A stretch of 61,803 bases of DNA from Chloroflexota bacterium. Lineage in GTDB: Bacteria > Chloroflexota > Dehalococcoidia > Dehalococcoidales > JACQON01. The number at the start of each line of letters is the position of its first letter. Position 1 is the first letter of the stretch. The notes under the pieces are model-generated. The model saw nothing but the letters and a program-made list of their open reading frames with translations. It was not told the origin of the DNA and ran no database searches. Positions 54,189-61,803 of this stretch are shown piece by piece. Made by a program: the position numbers and the translations under genes. Where the stretch lies: the NCBI GenBank assembly GCA_016202545.1, contig JACQON010000009.1, forward strand, positions 1 through 61,803, read 5' to 3'.

Positions 54189-56123
54189 CTATGGCAGGCC
54201 AGGGCTAACTATCCCCGTGCGCTGCCGGCGGCTCAGCGCAACGCCTAGCAAAAAAGCTGCCAGAGCGACTGCGATAAGTGGCCAGCTTTGCGAGGTGAAA
54301 ATTAAAGCCAGTAGTGATAGTACCAGGCTCGTGCCAAACAGCGCCTTTTCGGCCAGACCAAGTGTCGCCAGACAGAAGTTGGACATGAGGAAAGACAGGC
54401 ATACTGTAATCAGCAGGGCAATTATAAATTGCACTACTATCGTTGGTATGGAAAGCCCGTCCAGCAATAATATTACCGCCGGCGCATAGACGAAGAAGAA
54501 GGGCAGAAAGAAGGTGACAAAGCAGGCCTTTAAGCCTTCCCAGGCGGTACCCCAGAAAGTACCCCCGGCTATCCTTTGGGCCACAATTATACCGTAGCCG
54601 ATGGGTGGAGTGACATTGGCAGCAACGGCGTAAACAAAAACGAAGAGATGCGCGGCAAGTACAGGAACACCCAGGCTTACTATGGCCGGAGCCAGCACCA
54701 CTGCTGTCAGGATATACGCCGTGATTGTCGGCAGTCCCGTGCCCAGGATAAGGCAGAACAGGGCGGTAAATAATAAAAGGATGAACAGATTGCCGCCGCT
54801 TAGTTTGAGCAGGAAGTTGCCCAGAAAATAACCTAAGCCTGACATCTCCAATATCGCGGTCAGCGCTCCCAGCAGGCCCGTGATAATGGCCATGTCACAG
54901 GCGTTTACTGTGCCTACAACCAGCCTGTCTTTAGCCTGTCGCCAGCTTATCCTGGCCCCTTTTCTGGCAAAGCCAGAAATGAGACCGGTAGCGATGATAG
55001 CTATTATCGTCCAGAAAGAGACGAACATCAGGGAATACCCTTTTACCAGGAGGAGGATTAGCACCACAAAGGGAAGTAGAAAGTTGGGGGCGTCAACCAG
55101 TAGTTCTTTGCCGCTGACCTTCATTGGCGGCAGAGGAGTGAAGCCGTGTTTCATGGCTTGAAGCTGAATATATAAAAAGACGCCGAAGAAATAGAAAAAG
55201 GCGGGAATGTAGGCATGGTAGGTTAGCTTGACATAAGGTATGCCGATAAACTCGGCCAGGATGAAGGCGGTCACGCCCATTATTGGCGGCATAATCTGCC
55301 CGCCGTTCGAGGCGGCTTCTTCAATGCCGCCGGCTTGCTCGGGGGTGTAACCCCGCTCTTTCATCATCGGTATGGTAAAAGAACCAACCACGGCGATATT
55401 GGCGGCGGTGACGCCGGTCACCATACCGACCAGGGAGCTGGTAATCACGCATAGCGCTGCCGGACCACTGGCTAACTTGGTACTGGCATACAGCCCGATT
55501 TTCTCAATGAATCTCAACCCGCCAAAGGCCTGCAAAAAGGCACCGAGGAGCATGAACAGCCACATGTAGTTAGCCACGAAGCCGAGCAGGTCACCGTATA
55601 CCCCCTGCTCAGAAACAATATCGGCCGCTGTCCAGGCAAGCAGGCGCAGGAACGATACCTGTGGTGGCTGGATATCCTCGGGGAGGATATGAGGCCCAAT
55701 AATTACATAGAGAAAAGCGAGCAGCACTACCACACCGAAGACCTTCCCGTACCGCCACCACGTCAATAAAAAGCAGAAGAACAGGGCGATAGCCCCGGCT
55801 ACCATTGCCTGGGGAAGTGGCAGATACTGGGTCGTCACCGATTGGGGGAATATTATAAAAAGCTGCGCCGTAATTCCGATGCCGACTACCAGAAATAAAA
55901 GCAGGAGATAGCGTCTCAGTCTTGAAGCCACGGTTTTCAGCCTTGGCACGGCAACGAGCATGGCGAGGAATATCACCGTGAAGCTAAAGCCGAGGTGGAC
56001 GATACGGTGCACCGCCGGGTCATACAGGAAAAGCTGGGTGTAAAGGAGCTGGTAAACAATCATGGCCATAACCACGATTATTAACCAGCTCTCAATGCGT
56101 GTCAGCCAGCGAAGGTACTTCAT
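54189..56123 (-). CDS. TRAP transporter fused permease (DctQM, TAXI type)
   Basis: A 644-residue membrane protein: an N-terminal part corresponds to the four-helix small permease, and the remainder to the 12-helix large permease. GVTAANIAVVGSFTIPMMKERGY and GGQIMPPIMGVTAFILAE are hallmarks of the fused type. GVPVLAAHLFVFVYAVAANVTPPIG is the C-terminal core. It should work with the TAXI binding protein at 57883. It lies 46 bases before the ferredoxin-flavoprotein. Confidence 0.92.
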   Translation of the reverse strand: MKYLRWLTRIESWLIIVVMAMIVYQLLYTQLFLYDPAVHRIVHLGFSFTVIFLAMLVAVPRLKTVASRLRRYLLLLFLVVGIGITAQLFIIFPQSVTTQYLPLPQAMVAGAIALFFCFLLTWWRYGKVFGVVVLLAFLYVIIGPHILPEDIQPPQVSFLRLLAWTAADIVSEQGVYGDLLGFVANYMWLFMLLGAFLQAFGGLRFIEKIGLYASTKLASGPAALCVITSSLVGMVTGVTAANIAVVGSFTIPMMKERGYTPEQAGGIEEAASNGGQIMPPIMGVTAFILAEFIGIPYVKLTYHAYIPAFFYFFGVFLYIQLQAMKHGFTPLPPMKVSGKELLVDAPNFLLPFVVLILLLVKGYSLMFVSFWTIIAIIATGLISGFARKGARISWRQAKDRLVVGTVNACDMAIITGLLGALTAILEMSGLGYFLGNFLLKLSGGNLFILLLFTALFCLILGTGLPTITAYILTAVVLAPAIVSLGVPVLAAHLFVFVYAVAANVTPPIGYGIIVAQRIAGGTFWGTAWEGLKACFVTFFLPFFFVYAPAVILLLDGLSIPTIVVQFIIALLITVCLSFLMSNFCLATLGLAEKALFGTSLVLSLLALIFTSQSWPLIAVALAAFLLGVALSRRQRTGIVSPGLP

Positions 56124-56145
56124 AGACTAAAGGTCCTTTGCCATC

Positions 56146-56163
56146 AAGAGGGATGACCCTCTT
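56146..56163. other. 7-bp perfect stem-loop before the fused permease
   Basis: AAGAGGG and CCCTCTT enclose a four-base loop in the 121-base gap between the flavoprotein and permease genes. No T-run follows on either strand. It may mark an RNA-processing or weak termination site. Confidence 0.35.
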
Positions 56164-56244
56164 TCGCCATTGCGGTGTCTATGCTATCATGAACAGCTTG
56201 CTGGGCCGACCTGTACCGGCGACAGCGCCCGGTCAAATAAGGGA

Positions 56245-57537
56245 CTAAGTTATTCGGCGGCCGAAGATGCCTTCCAGTCCTACCCTTTTCACCTCTTTGG
56301 TTATCTCCTTCTCCGTTTCCCGGTAGACGCCAAGGTGCTTCATGGTGTTGTTGTCCGTTTGAGGAGACTTCTTAAGTCCTTCCTCGGTGGTCATCAGTCT
56401 GCCTATGTAATCGATGAAGGCGCCGTTTATCAGAGTTTTGGGTAGTTCCAGACAACTCTTTCCTTTCGCCTTCATCACCGCGTTGTAGCCAGCCAAATCA
56501 GCGGTGGCCGCCACATCAAGCAGGAATAGAGCGTTCCCGGCCTTTGCCCCGGCACAGAAGGCGTTATCGACTCCCTCCACCTCCATCGAGTTTTTCCTGT
56601 GAGCGATGGTCAGCCCGAACACCAGATGCCCTTTAAGACCGCCGGACGGTTGAGCAATAGAAGCATACTCCAGGCCAGGGAAACGCCTTAAGAGCGGACC
56701 ATAGCGCGGCGACCCCTGAGCGGTCACTTTAACATACCCGCCAACATCCAGAAGAAGCACGTTGTGTGCCAGAACGTCCTGGGACATAACCGGTATTGAA
56801 TATGAGGCTGCTTTCATAGCCCTGTCCATGTTGGGTTCGACGCCTGGAGGCACCGGCAGGAACACGTGGCCTTTCTGCTTAAGTTCCTCCTGGTACTTTT
56901 CGTCCAGGCTGGCTATGGGTATCAGCAGTGAAGTACCGATTACGCCCGGTTTTCCATAAGCGTTCAACTCGGGGAAGGTCTTCACTTTGTGGTCAATCAG
57001 GCCTTTTGGATTACCAAAGACGGGACATCTCAGAATGCAGGCAACACACCCGTAGCCGAACTCGTTGCAGCCCTTAATACCTGTGGCTGTGCCACTGGCA
57101 TCAATAAAGACATCGCCATCTATCGCTGTGCCATCCTGCAATACTGCGGCGCCTATGCTGTTTCCGGACGCTTTAATATCGGTGACGGTTCGGGACAGGA
57201 GCACCTCGATGCCGTTTTCCTTGAGGACTCTCTGCAGCCTGGCATCCAGCCTGGTCACGTTGTATAGCATGGCCCTATCGAAGCCAGGCGTCGTTATGTC
57301 TTGGTGAGTCGCAATGGGGAAAAGCACGTCATAATAGAGGCTGCCTCCGCCAAGAGCTTTCTCCTCGGCCAAAGCGCGGAAAGCTCCCGAGCCAACCAGC
57401 CCGATACCGGCAACCATGCCAATACCGCCCAGCATGTCTGTTCTCTCAATCAGAACAACTTTATCCGCGCCCGCTTTCCTGGCTACCATGGCGGCGCTAA
57501 AGCCAGCAACCCCACCGCCGACGACTACAATTTTCAT
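56245..57537 (-). CDS. FAD-dependent oxidoreductase (FAD_oxidored family)
   Basis: A 430-residue flavoprotein opening KIVVVGGGVAGFSAAMVARKAGA with a GIGMVAGIGLVGSGAF loop. A central GYGCVACILRCPVFGNPKG stretch carries three cysteines that could hold a cluster. GVDNAFCAGAKAGN is near the C-terminal FAD contact. ATG 57537, behind GGAGGAAGGAAG, is preferred to the earlier in-frame start at 57552. It lies between the TAXI binding protein and its permease, so a role on the imported compound is likely. The reaction is unknown. Confidence 0.8.
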   Translation of the reverse strand: MKIVVVGGGVAGFSAAMVARKAGADKVVLIERTDMLGGIGMVAGIGLVGSGAFRALAEEKALGGGSLYYDVLFPIATHQDITTPGFDRAMLYNVTRLDARLQRVLKENGIEVLLSRTVTDIKASGNSIGAAVLQDGTAIDGDVFIDASGTATGIKGCNEFGYGCVACILRCPVFGNPKGLIDHKVKTFPELNAYGKPGVIGTSLLIPIASLDEKYQEELKQKGHVFLPVPPGVEPNMDRAMKAASYSIPVMSQDVLAHNVLLLDVGGYVKVTAQGSPRYGPLLRRFPGLEYASIAQPSGGLKGHLVFGLTIAHRKNSMEVEGVDNAFCAGAKAGNALFLLDVAATADLAGYNAVMKAKGKSCLELPKTLINGAFIDYIGRLMTTEEGLKKSPQTDNNTMKHLGVYRETEKEITKEVKRVGLEGIFGRRIT

Positions 57538-57717
57538 GCTTCCTTCCTCCACGATGCTATTTCATGCCACAAATACTAACAGGTATTTGATACTCGGCCT
57601 GCTGCTAATATGCTCCTTCCCACAGGAGAGCACTGGAAAACTAGTGTACTGTCAGGTTAATTGCTGAACCTGCTGCTTCAGCATACATCGCCACTTACCG
57701 ACGACCTCATCCCCTTT

Positions 57718-57769
57718 TCACTCTGACGATTCACTCTGACGATAATCGGAACGAGTAATCGGAACGAGT
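57718..57769. repeat. Two adjacent tandem 13-bp duplications
   Basis: TCACTCTGACGAT occurs twice in a row (57718-57743), followed at once by AATCGGAACGAGT twice in a row (57744-57769). The two units are loosely inverted relative to one another. Confidence 0.85.
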
Positions 57770-57821
57770 GTCCCCTTCAGGGTGAACCCCTTCTCTTGCT
57801 CAGGAGAAGGGGAAGAGTTCT

Positions 57822-57846
57822 AGAGAGGGGGCGTAGCCCCCTCTCT
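57822..57846. repeat. GC-rich palindrome, second copy
   Basis: AGAGAGGGGGC and GCCCCCTCTCT flank a GTA loop, followed on the plus strand by TTT. It is almost the same as the terminator at 28368-28393. Here no plus-strand gene ends nearby, so it is probably a dispersed element; termination of the minus-strand binding-protein transcript lacks a T-run. Confidence 0.65.
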
Positions 57847-57882
57847 TTTAACTTAACTCCCCCTTGCCTTTACAGCGCTGCG

Positions 57883-59004
57883 CTAGAGACCCTTGACCCC
57901 TATATCCCTATAGAACTTCAGGGCTCCGGGATGGTACCATTCTTCGATGTCTGCCTTGGTTTTCCAGGGTCCCAATTCCACAAATCCCGGCACAATGCCG
58001 GCACCCTGGGCATGGAAGCCGGCGAAATCGCCTTTCTTCGCCCTCTCATATAATACCCGGGCGATTTCATAAGCTACGTTATTGGGCATGTCGGGGGTGG
58101 CTGCCCAGAAGAGAGGCAGAAGCCAGACATAAATGGTATCTGGTTGCGTCTCGCCCAGAGCTTTGGGTGGAACCTGGAGGGCCAGAATCGGTTTCCATGC
58201 CACTCGGCCTGCCAGCCCTACCTCAATGGTCTCCTTGCCCCAATCGGGGAAGTAAAGAGCACCTTTTACCTTGGCCTGTTCCAGAGCGGTACCCAGTTTG
58301 ATTGTGCTTGGCGGGATGTAGGTAAGGTCGGCGTAGGCTATGTCAACGGCCCCATCCATAAGGGCTTGAGCAGCGGCGCCCATGCCGGTAGCGGTGAGCT
58401 TTATCTGGTCCTTAACACCAGCCAGCTCCAGTGGTACGATGAAGTTCTCCTGCCAGCCGGCTACAGCCCGGGGGCCGGCTACGGAATGACCGGCGAAATC
58501 TTTTAATGTCTTTATGTCCTTATTATAGGTAGCCCATAGATAAGGAATGCTTTGTATCATGCCGAGAAACTTCGGGTTAAGACCATCCGGTTTTCCGAAA
58601 GCGGTGATGGTGCCTGTCTCCATGATTCCTATCGAGACAGCCTTCTTGGCCGGTTCTTCCTTGATAATCTTGAGGTAGTCAGCGGTTCCGCCTGTTGTCA
58701 ACACCGAGGATTTAAGTACTTCCGAGTCCTCGTTGATAAACCCGCTTAGCGCATAAGATAGGACAGTAAACACGTCACCTGGCCTGCCAGCGATGAACTG
58801 TACTCTGGTTTTCTCTGCTGGCTTAGTAGGAGTTGGAGGTGCTGTCACTGTAACTGTTGGCGCTGGTTTGGGCGTTGGTGCTGGCGCTGTCACCGTGACT
58901 GTTGGTGCCGGCGCAGGCGTTGGCGCTGGTTGGGCACAACCATAGCTGCCTAAAAGCAAGCCTGCCGTCATTAGACAAACAGCTGATATGTATATCTTTT
59001 TCAC
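57883..59004 (-). CDS. TAXI-family TRAP substrate-binding lipoprotein
   Basis: A 373-residue protein. A lipoprotein signal (MTAGLLLGSYGCAQ, lipobox Cys near residue 23) is followed by a Pro/Ala/Thr/Val linker of about 40 residues, then a TAXI domain (VQFIAGRPGDVF, LTTGGTADYLKII, GIMETGTITAFG). TAXI proteins deliver solutes such as glutamate or other acids to fused DctQM permeases; one lies at 54189. The start is GTG 59004 with AAAGGAG nine bases upstream. Its linker resembles that of the unrelated DctP at 23515. Confidence 0.86.
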   Translation of the reverse strand: MKKIYISAVCLMTAGLLLGSYGCAQPAPTPAPAPTVTVTAPAPTPKPAPTVTVTAPPTPTKPAEKTRVQFIAGRPGDVFTVLSYALSGFINEDSEVLKSSVLTTGGTADYLKIIKEEPAKKAVSIGIMETGTITAFGKPDGLNPKFLGMIQSIPYLWATYNKDIKTLKDFAGHSVAGPRAVAGWQENFIVPLELAGVKDQIKLTATGMGAAAQALMDGAVDIAYADLTYIPPSTIKLGTALEQAKVKGALYFPDWGKETIEVGLAGRVAWKPILALQVPPKALGETQPDTIYVWLLPLFWAATPDMPNNVAYEIARVLYERAKKGDFAGFHAQGAGIVPGFVELGPWKTKADIEEWYHPGALKFYRDIGVKGL

Positions 59005-59123
59005 TATTGTTCACTCCTTTCCTTAAAACTGGGCCGGTCTCCACCAGAACGTCTTTATCACATCAACCTTTCACCCCCTGTTACCTTAATCACCGGGCTA
59101 TCCCTCGCCTGAAGCCGTCCGCT

Positions 59124-60233
59124 CTACTTTTTCTTGTAGAGGCTCTTATCCATTTTCGATTTCAAACCGTCCTTGGCCAGTTCGGCTTCAAAAATCCTCC
59201 GTATCTCAGGGTCTTCGTCGTAGTATTCGATTATGTTGCGCCGGTCGAGATATTGCCAATCATTGTTAAATCTGTATTTGTTGCCGCACCAGCGTAAAGC
59301 CATATGGATGTATGTCTCCGTACCGGTGGCGAAGTGCATATGCCACCAGTTCTCAGGGGGTGAGATTACGGAGCCCTTGTGCCAGTCGCACCTTATCCTT
59401 TGCTCCGGTGCCCGGTCAGGCCACATCAGGGAGTAGCCCTTGCCACTGAGCATGATAATATGGGCGCCGCCATCATGGCGGTGGGCCTTCATGTAAGTTC
59501 CCGGCTCAAATTCGCCAATATGGAGCTCCATGGTGTTATCGCTCAGCACCATGTGGATTATCTTGCCGCCTTTCCACATCTGTTCCAGTCCGATAATCTC
59601 AGATGGGCGGAGCGCATCCAGCACATTCTGGAACAGGTTTCTTTCCCATATCGCTGGGATGGCTGATTGAATGATTTTGCCGCGGTCATCTACAAGCTGG
59701 ATAATCCTGCCCTCGCTGGTGAAATAATCGCTCTGCCCGGAATATCTATCTTTGAACGCAAAATCGTTATTGAAGATGAAGTCTGAATTGTGAAACAGGT
59801 TCATGAATACCGGGGCGCCGGTTACGGCCAGGAACCTGGCCGCTTTATCCGACTGCTTATTGGTAAGTTCATGCCATGAGTTCAAAGGTGGCGAAAACAG
59901 GCTGCCTTCCTGCCACTGGAAGGTTTGCCTGTCGCCATCTTCGTTCCAGGCAGCGGCTGACCCCTTGCCTGAAACTACGTAGATTAGCTCTTCGAACAGG
60001 TGCTTTTCAGGGTTGAGGCTCTTGCCTGGCGGTATCTCGCACACGTAGGCCCCGGTCAGATTGTCGGAGCCAACCAGGTCAATATAGGCGCCCCTGCCGC
60101 CTATCCTTGGCCATGGCTTTAAGGGGACCGTCATCACGTCATCTATGGAGTATCCTTCGATTATGGGAATGCCTTCTCCTCTTATCCATGTCTTGTACGG
60201 GTTCGACTGCGCAACTTTGACCAGCTTTGGCAT
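59124..60233 (-). CDS. Bicupin protein of unknown function
   Basis: A 369-residue protein with two cupin domains, about residues 60-150 and 240-330. The second has a good metal set: HIGEFEPGTYMKAHRHDGGAH then GSVISPPENWWHMHF. The first has HLFEELIYVVSGKG but fewer His. The layout recalls gentisate-dioxygenase-type bicupins, though an oxygenase is unlikely in an anaerobe. Sugar or acid binding, or lyase chemistry, is possible. A perfect consensus promoter lies at 60296-60324. It heads the TAXI/flavoprotein gene set. Confidence 0.75.
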   Translation of the reverse strand: MPKLVKVAQSNPYKTWIRGEGIPIIEGYSIDDVMTVPLKPWPRIGGRGAYIDLVGSDNLTGAYVCEIPPGKSLNPEKHLFEELIYVVSGKGSAAAWNEDGDRQTFQWQEGSLFSPPLNSWHELTNKQSDKAARFLAVTGAPVFMNLFHNSDFIFNNDFAFKDRYSGQSDYFTSEGRIIQLVDDRGKIIQSAIPAIWERNLFQNVLDALRPSEIIGLEQMWKGGKIIHMVLSDNTMELHIGEFEPGTYMKAHRHDGGAHIIMLSGKGYSLMWPDRAPEQRIRCDWHKGSVISPPENWWHMHFATGTETYIHMALRWCGNKYRFNNDWQYLDRRNIIEYYDEDPEIRRIFEAELAKDGLKSKMDKSLYKKK

Positions 60234-60557
60234 GTTTCTCCTTTCTCTGCTATTAGTGCCATCAATAATTAGTTATATGAGCATTATGCATGGGCATTAT
60301 AATCAGGGTTTAAACCGATGTCAATAGCTTTGCAGGCTTTGCTGACAAGCAGCCTGGCTTATGGTTGTATATAGCCATTCTTGCAGGTGAAACCAGGGGG
60401 CTCCGGAACGCTCCAGTCAATGATGGTCAGCCTTCATGCTTTTATATCGCCATCCCTTTCGTGTCGTCCCATTGCTCACTGAATAGAGGCCATCGGCGTG
60501 TGCAAACGCGAACTCAAGTCCGCAGGAGTAGGTAATGTGCCTCTTAACTAGAGGCTG
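60234..60557. other. Intergenic region between oxidoreductase and bicupin
   Basis: A 324-base gap. It holds the bicupin promoter (60296-60324), a short inverted repeat CTTAAC/GTTAAG at 60543-60562 at the oxidoreductase stop, and CGGAACGCTCC near 60405 that also occurs near 24680. The stretch 60330-60540 shows no gene. Confidence 0.5.
60296..60324 (-). promoter_or_regulatory. Perfect-consensus sigma70 promoter for the bicupin operon
   Basis: TTGACA (60324-60319), 17 bases, TATAAT (60301-60296) on the minus strand. Both boxes are exact and the spacing is ideal. The leader to ATG 60233 is about 55 bases. It is the strongest promoter match in the window and suggests high expression of the TAXI-TRAP arm. 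Confidence 0.8.
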
Positions 60558-61803
60558 TTAAGACCCCTTTTGCGCCTGGACGCGGGCCGAGTTATAGGGG
60601 AAGGCGCCGGCAGGTGAAGGTTTGTCCTCAATCAGGGTATTGGCGCAGCCGCCGTGGTCCACGCCGTTCTTATCGGGGTCGTACCAGGCGCCCTGGTATA
60701 CGGCTACCACGCCGGGCATGATTCTATCGGTGACCCTGGCCTTTATCAGGATGGTGCCGACATCGTTGAACATGGTGATGGTGTCGCCGGTCTTGATATT
60801 GCGCTCCCTGGCATCTCCGGGGTTGAGCCATGCCTCATGGATGTACAGGTTTCTCAGGGATGGCACCATGTTGAAGACCGCATGCGAGCGATATTTATGG
60901 TGCGGTGTTATCAGTTGCAGTGGGTATTTCTCTGCCTCTGAGCCGCCGACATCGTCGGGGATATACTGGGGGATGGGGGGTATGTAGCTGCCATACTGGG
61001 AGCTTTTGAAGTCCATGGTGGCCAGGGTCTGAGAGTAGATTTCAATCTTGCCCGAAGGGGTAGGGAAGGGGTTGTTTTGAGGGTCTTCAATCTGCTCCTT
61101 GAAGGCGACCCAGGGTTCGTCGAGCTTAAACTTATGATAACCGTCTTTCTTAAGCTGGTCATAGTCCAGGGGCAGTTCAGACTCCTGGACGAAGCTTCTC
61201 AGCCACTCCTCCTCGGTTTTGGTGTTATAGTCGGGGATGCCCAATCTCTTAGATAGCGCGGTTAATATGTCCAGGTCTGATTTGCACTCGTACACGGGCT
61301 CGACTACTTTATTGCTGAATATAACGTAGCGCCCGAACAACCAGGGGTGATAGATATCGTTCCTCTCGAAGTGGGTGGTGATGGGGAGGACGAAGTCGGC
61401 GAACCTGGCGGTGGGGGTCATGAACTGCTCGTGGACGACGAGGAAATCCAGCTTCTTGAGCGCCCGGACGCCCTTATTGGTATTCTCAAGCTGGTTTAGC
61501 GGGTTGGTTCCCAGGACATACATCATCTTAATATCGCCAGGGTAGCCGCCGGCCTTGCCACGCAGGATGCACTCCGCCCACTTGTCTCTCTTGATGGACA
61601 GGTTGAGCGGGTTTTCGCCGGTGGGGAAGGTGCCGAGGTGGACGGGGAAGCCGATAGTGTTGCCCGCCGAGCCGCCATGCTTGCCGATGTTGCCGGTCAT
61701 GGCCTCCAGGGTGATGGCCATGCGGTGGAACTGCTCGCCGAAGGATGTCCGGCCCGGGGCATAGCCCTGGATGAGGGCAGCGGGCTTGGTGGTGGCGTAG
61801 CTC
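60558..61803 (-). CDS. Molybdopterin oxidoreductase (DMSO-reductase family), C-terminal part
   Basis: The C-terminal 414 codons (with stop) of the enzyme that begins at 1034; it is open at the right edge, and the internal ATG 61721 is not the start. The molybdopterin domain continues (VLGTNPLNQ, FADFVLPITTHFERND), then the Molydop_binding domain (LQLITPHHKYRSHAVFN; NPGDARERNIKTGDTI; AVYQGAWYDPD then GGCANTLI). These C-terminal signatures agree with DmsA-like reductases. The first 47 codons in the window repeat those at 1-141. Joined, the gene is complete and directly precedes the bicupin operon. Confidence 0.92.
   Translation of the reverse strand, partial: SYATTKPAALIQGYAPGRTSFGEQFHRMAITLEAMTGNIGKHGGSAGNTIGFPVHLGTFPTGENPLNLSIKRDKWAECILRGKAGGYPGDIKMMYVLGTNPLNQLENTNKGVRALKKLDFLVVHEQFMTPTARFADFVLPITTHFERNDIYHPWLFGRYVIFSNKVVEPVYECKSDLDILTALSKRLGIPDYNTKTEEEWLRSFVQESELPLDYDQLKKDGYHKFKLDEPWVAFKEQIEDPQNNPFPTPSGKIEIYSQTLATMDFKSSQYGSYIPPIPQYIPDDVGGSEAEKYPLQLITPHHKYRSHAVFNMVPSLRNLYIHEAWLNPGDARERNIKTGDTITMFNDVGTILIKARVTDRIMPGVVAVYQGAWYDPDKNGVDHGGCANTLIEDKPSPAGAFPYNSARVQAQKGS
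61663..61803. repeat. Direct terminal repeat, right copy
   Basis: Identical to 1-141. It encodes a conserved part of the oxidoreductase around GNIGKHGG. Confidence 0.97.

Larger units (their letters stand above)
57538..57882. other. Intergenic region with tandem 13-mers and palindromes
   Basis: This 345-base gap separates the TAXI binding-protein stop from the next flavoprotein. It holds two tandem 13-mer pairs (57718-57769), a stem CCCCTTCTC/GAGAAGGGG (57787-57795/57804-57812), and the palindrome at 57822-57846. The rest (57538-57717) shows no gene or motif apart from the upstream gene's ribosome site. Confidence 0.6.

Noticed and set aside
1-61803. Annotating the contig as a plasmid because its ends are identical
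   Set aside because: No replication, partition or transfer gene is present, and the content is chromosomal; circularity is reported as an observation only.

Overview
The window looks like a chromosomal segment of an anaerobic bacterium, most likely a Chloroflexota of the Dehalococcoidia type. That assignment rests on an impression of protein similarity plus gene content: many oxygen-sensitive tungsten, molybdenum and Fe-S enzymes, TRAP transporters, zinc-type S14 and L36, and an adenylate kinase with a zinc LID. No rRNA, confident tRNA, insertion sequence, phage gene or CRISPR array was seen.

The first and last 141 bases are identical. Joined there, the sequence closes to 61,662 bp and the two half-genes at the ends fuse in frame into one 712-residue molybdopterin oxidoreductase. 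The contig is therefore circular in its assembly graph, but it has no replication, partition or mobilisation gene and carries the ribosomal-protein supercluster. A true small replicon is doubtful.

0-21.4 kb, plus strand: a catabolic region. First comes a multi-subunit FAD/Fe-S amine or amino-acid dehydrogenase (BFD, DAO-type, 2Fe-2S, FAD/NAD and ferredoxin subunits) with an embedded class III aminotransferase. A tungsten aldehyde:ferredoxin oxidoreductase (AOR), a 2,4-diaminopentanoate-dehydrogenase-like enzyme, an EutQ-like cupin, a second AOR with its ferredoxin and an FMN reductase follow. Then there is a tandem array of four AOR-superfamily proteins that resemble BamB, the catalytic subunit of class II benzoyl-CoA reductase, closed by one BamC-like ferredoxin. 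21.5-25.4 kb, minus strand: a DctPQM TRAP transporter and a zinc-ribbon protein. 25.6-28.3 kb, plus: phosphohexomutase and phosphoglucose/phosphomannose isomerase.

28.4-49.4 kb, minus: 38 compact genes forming the str-S10-spc-alpha supercluster (rpsL to rpsI with fusA, secY, adk, map, infA, rpoA, truA). Three things stand out in it: a ferredoxin-type gene between rplN and rplX, a 26-residue tandem-repeat tail on S3, and an 8-residue tandem-repeat tail on S19. A promoter and a structured leader with a possible 8-codon leader ORF precede rpsL. 49.6-52.3 kb: surE, queA and tatD.

52.4-61.8 kb, minus: a second catabolic arm with a bicupin protein, a TAXI-type TRAP binding protein and fused permease, two flavoproteins, and the molybdopterin oxidoreductase that wraps around the ends. 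After closure this arm and the 1-21 kb arm diverge from one short promoter region at about 1.03-1.2 kb, whose two predicted -35 boxes overlap. A reasonable inference is that organic acids or amines enter through the TRAP systems, are oxidised or deaminated to aldehydes or acyl-CoAs, and the W/Mo enzymes pass electrons to or from ferredoxins. The substrates cannot be named from sequence.
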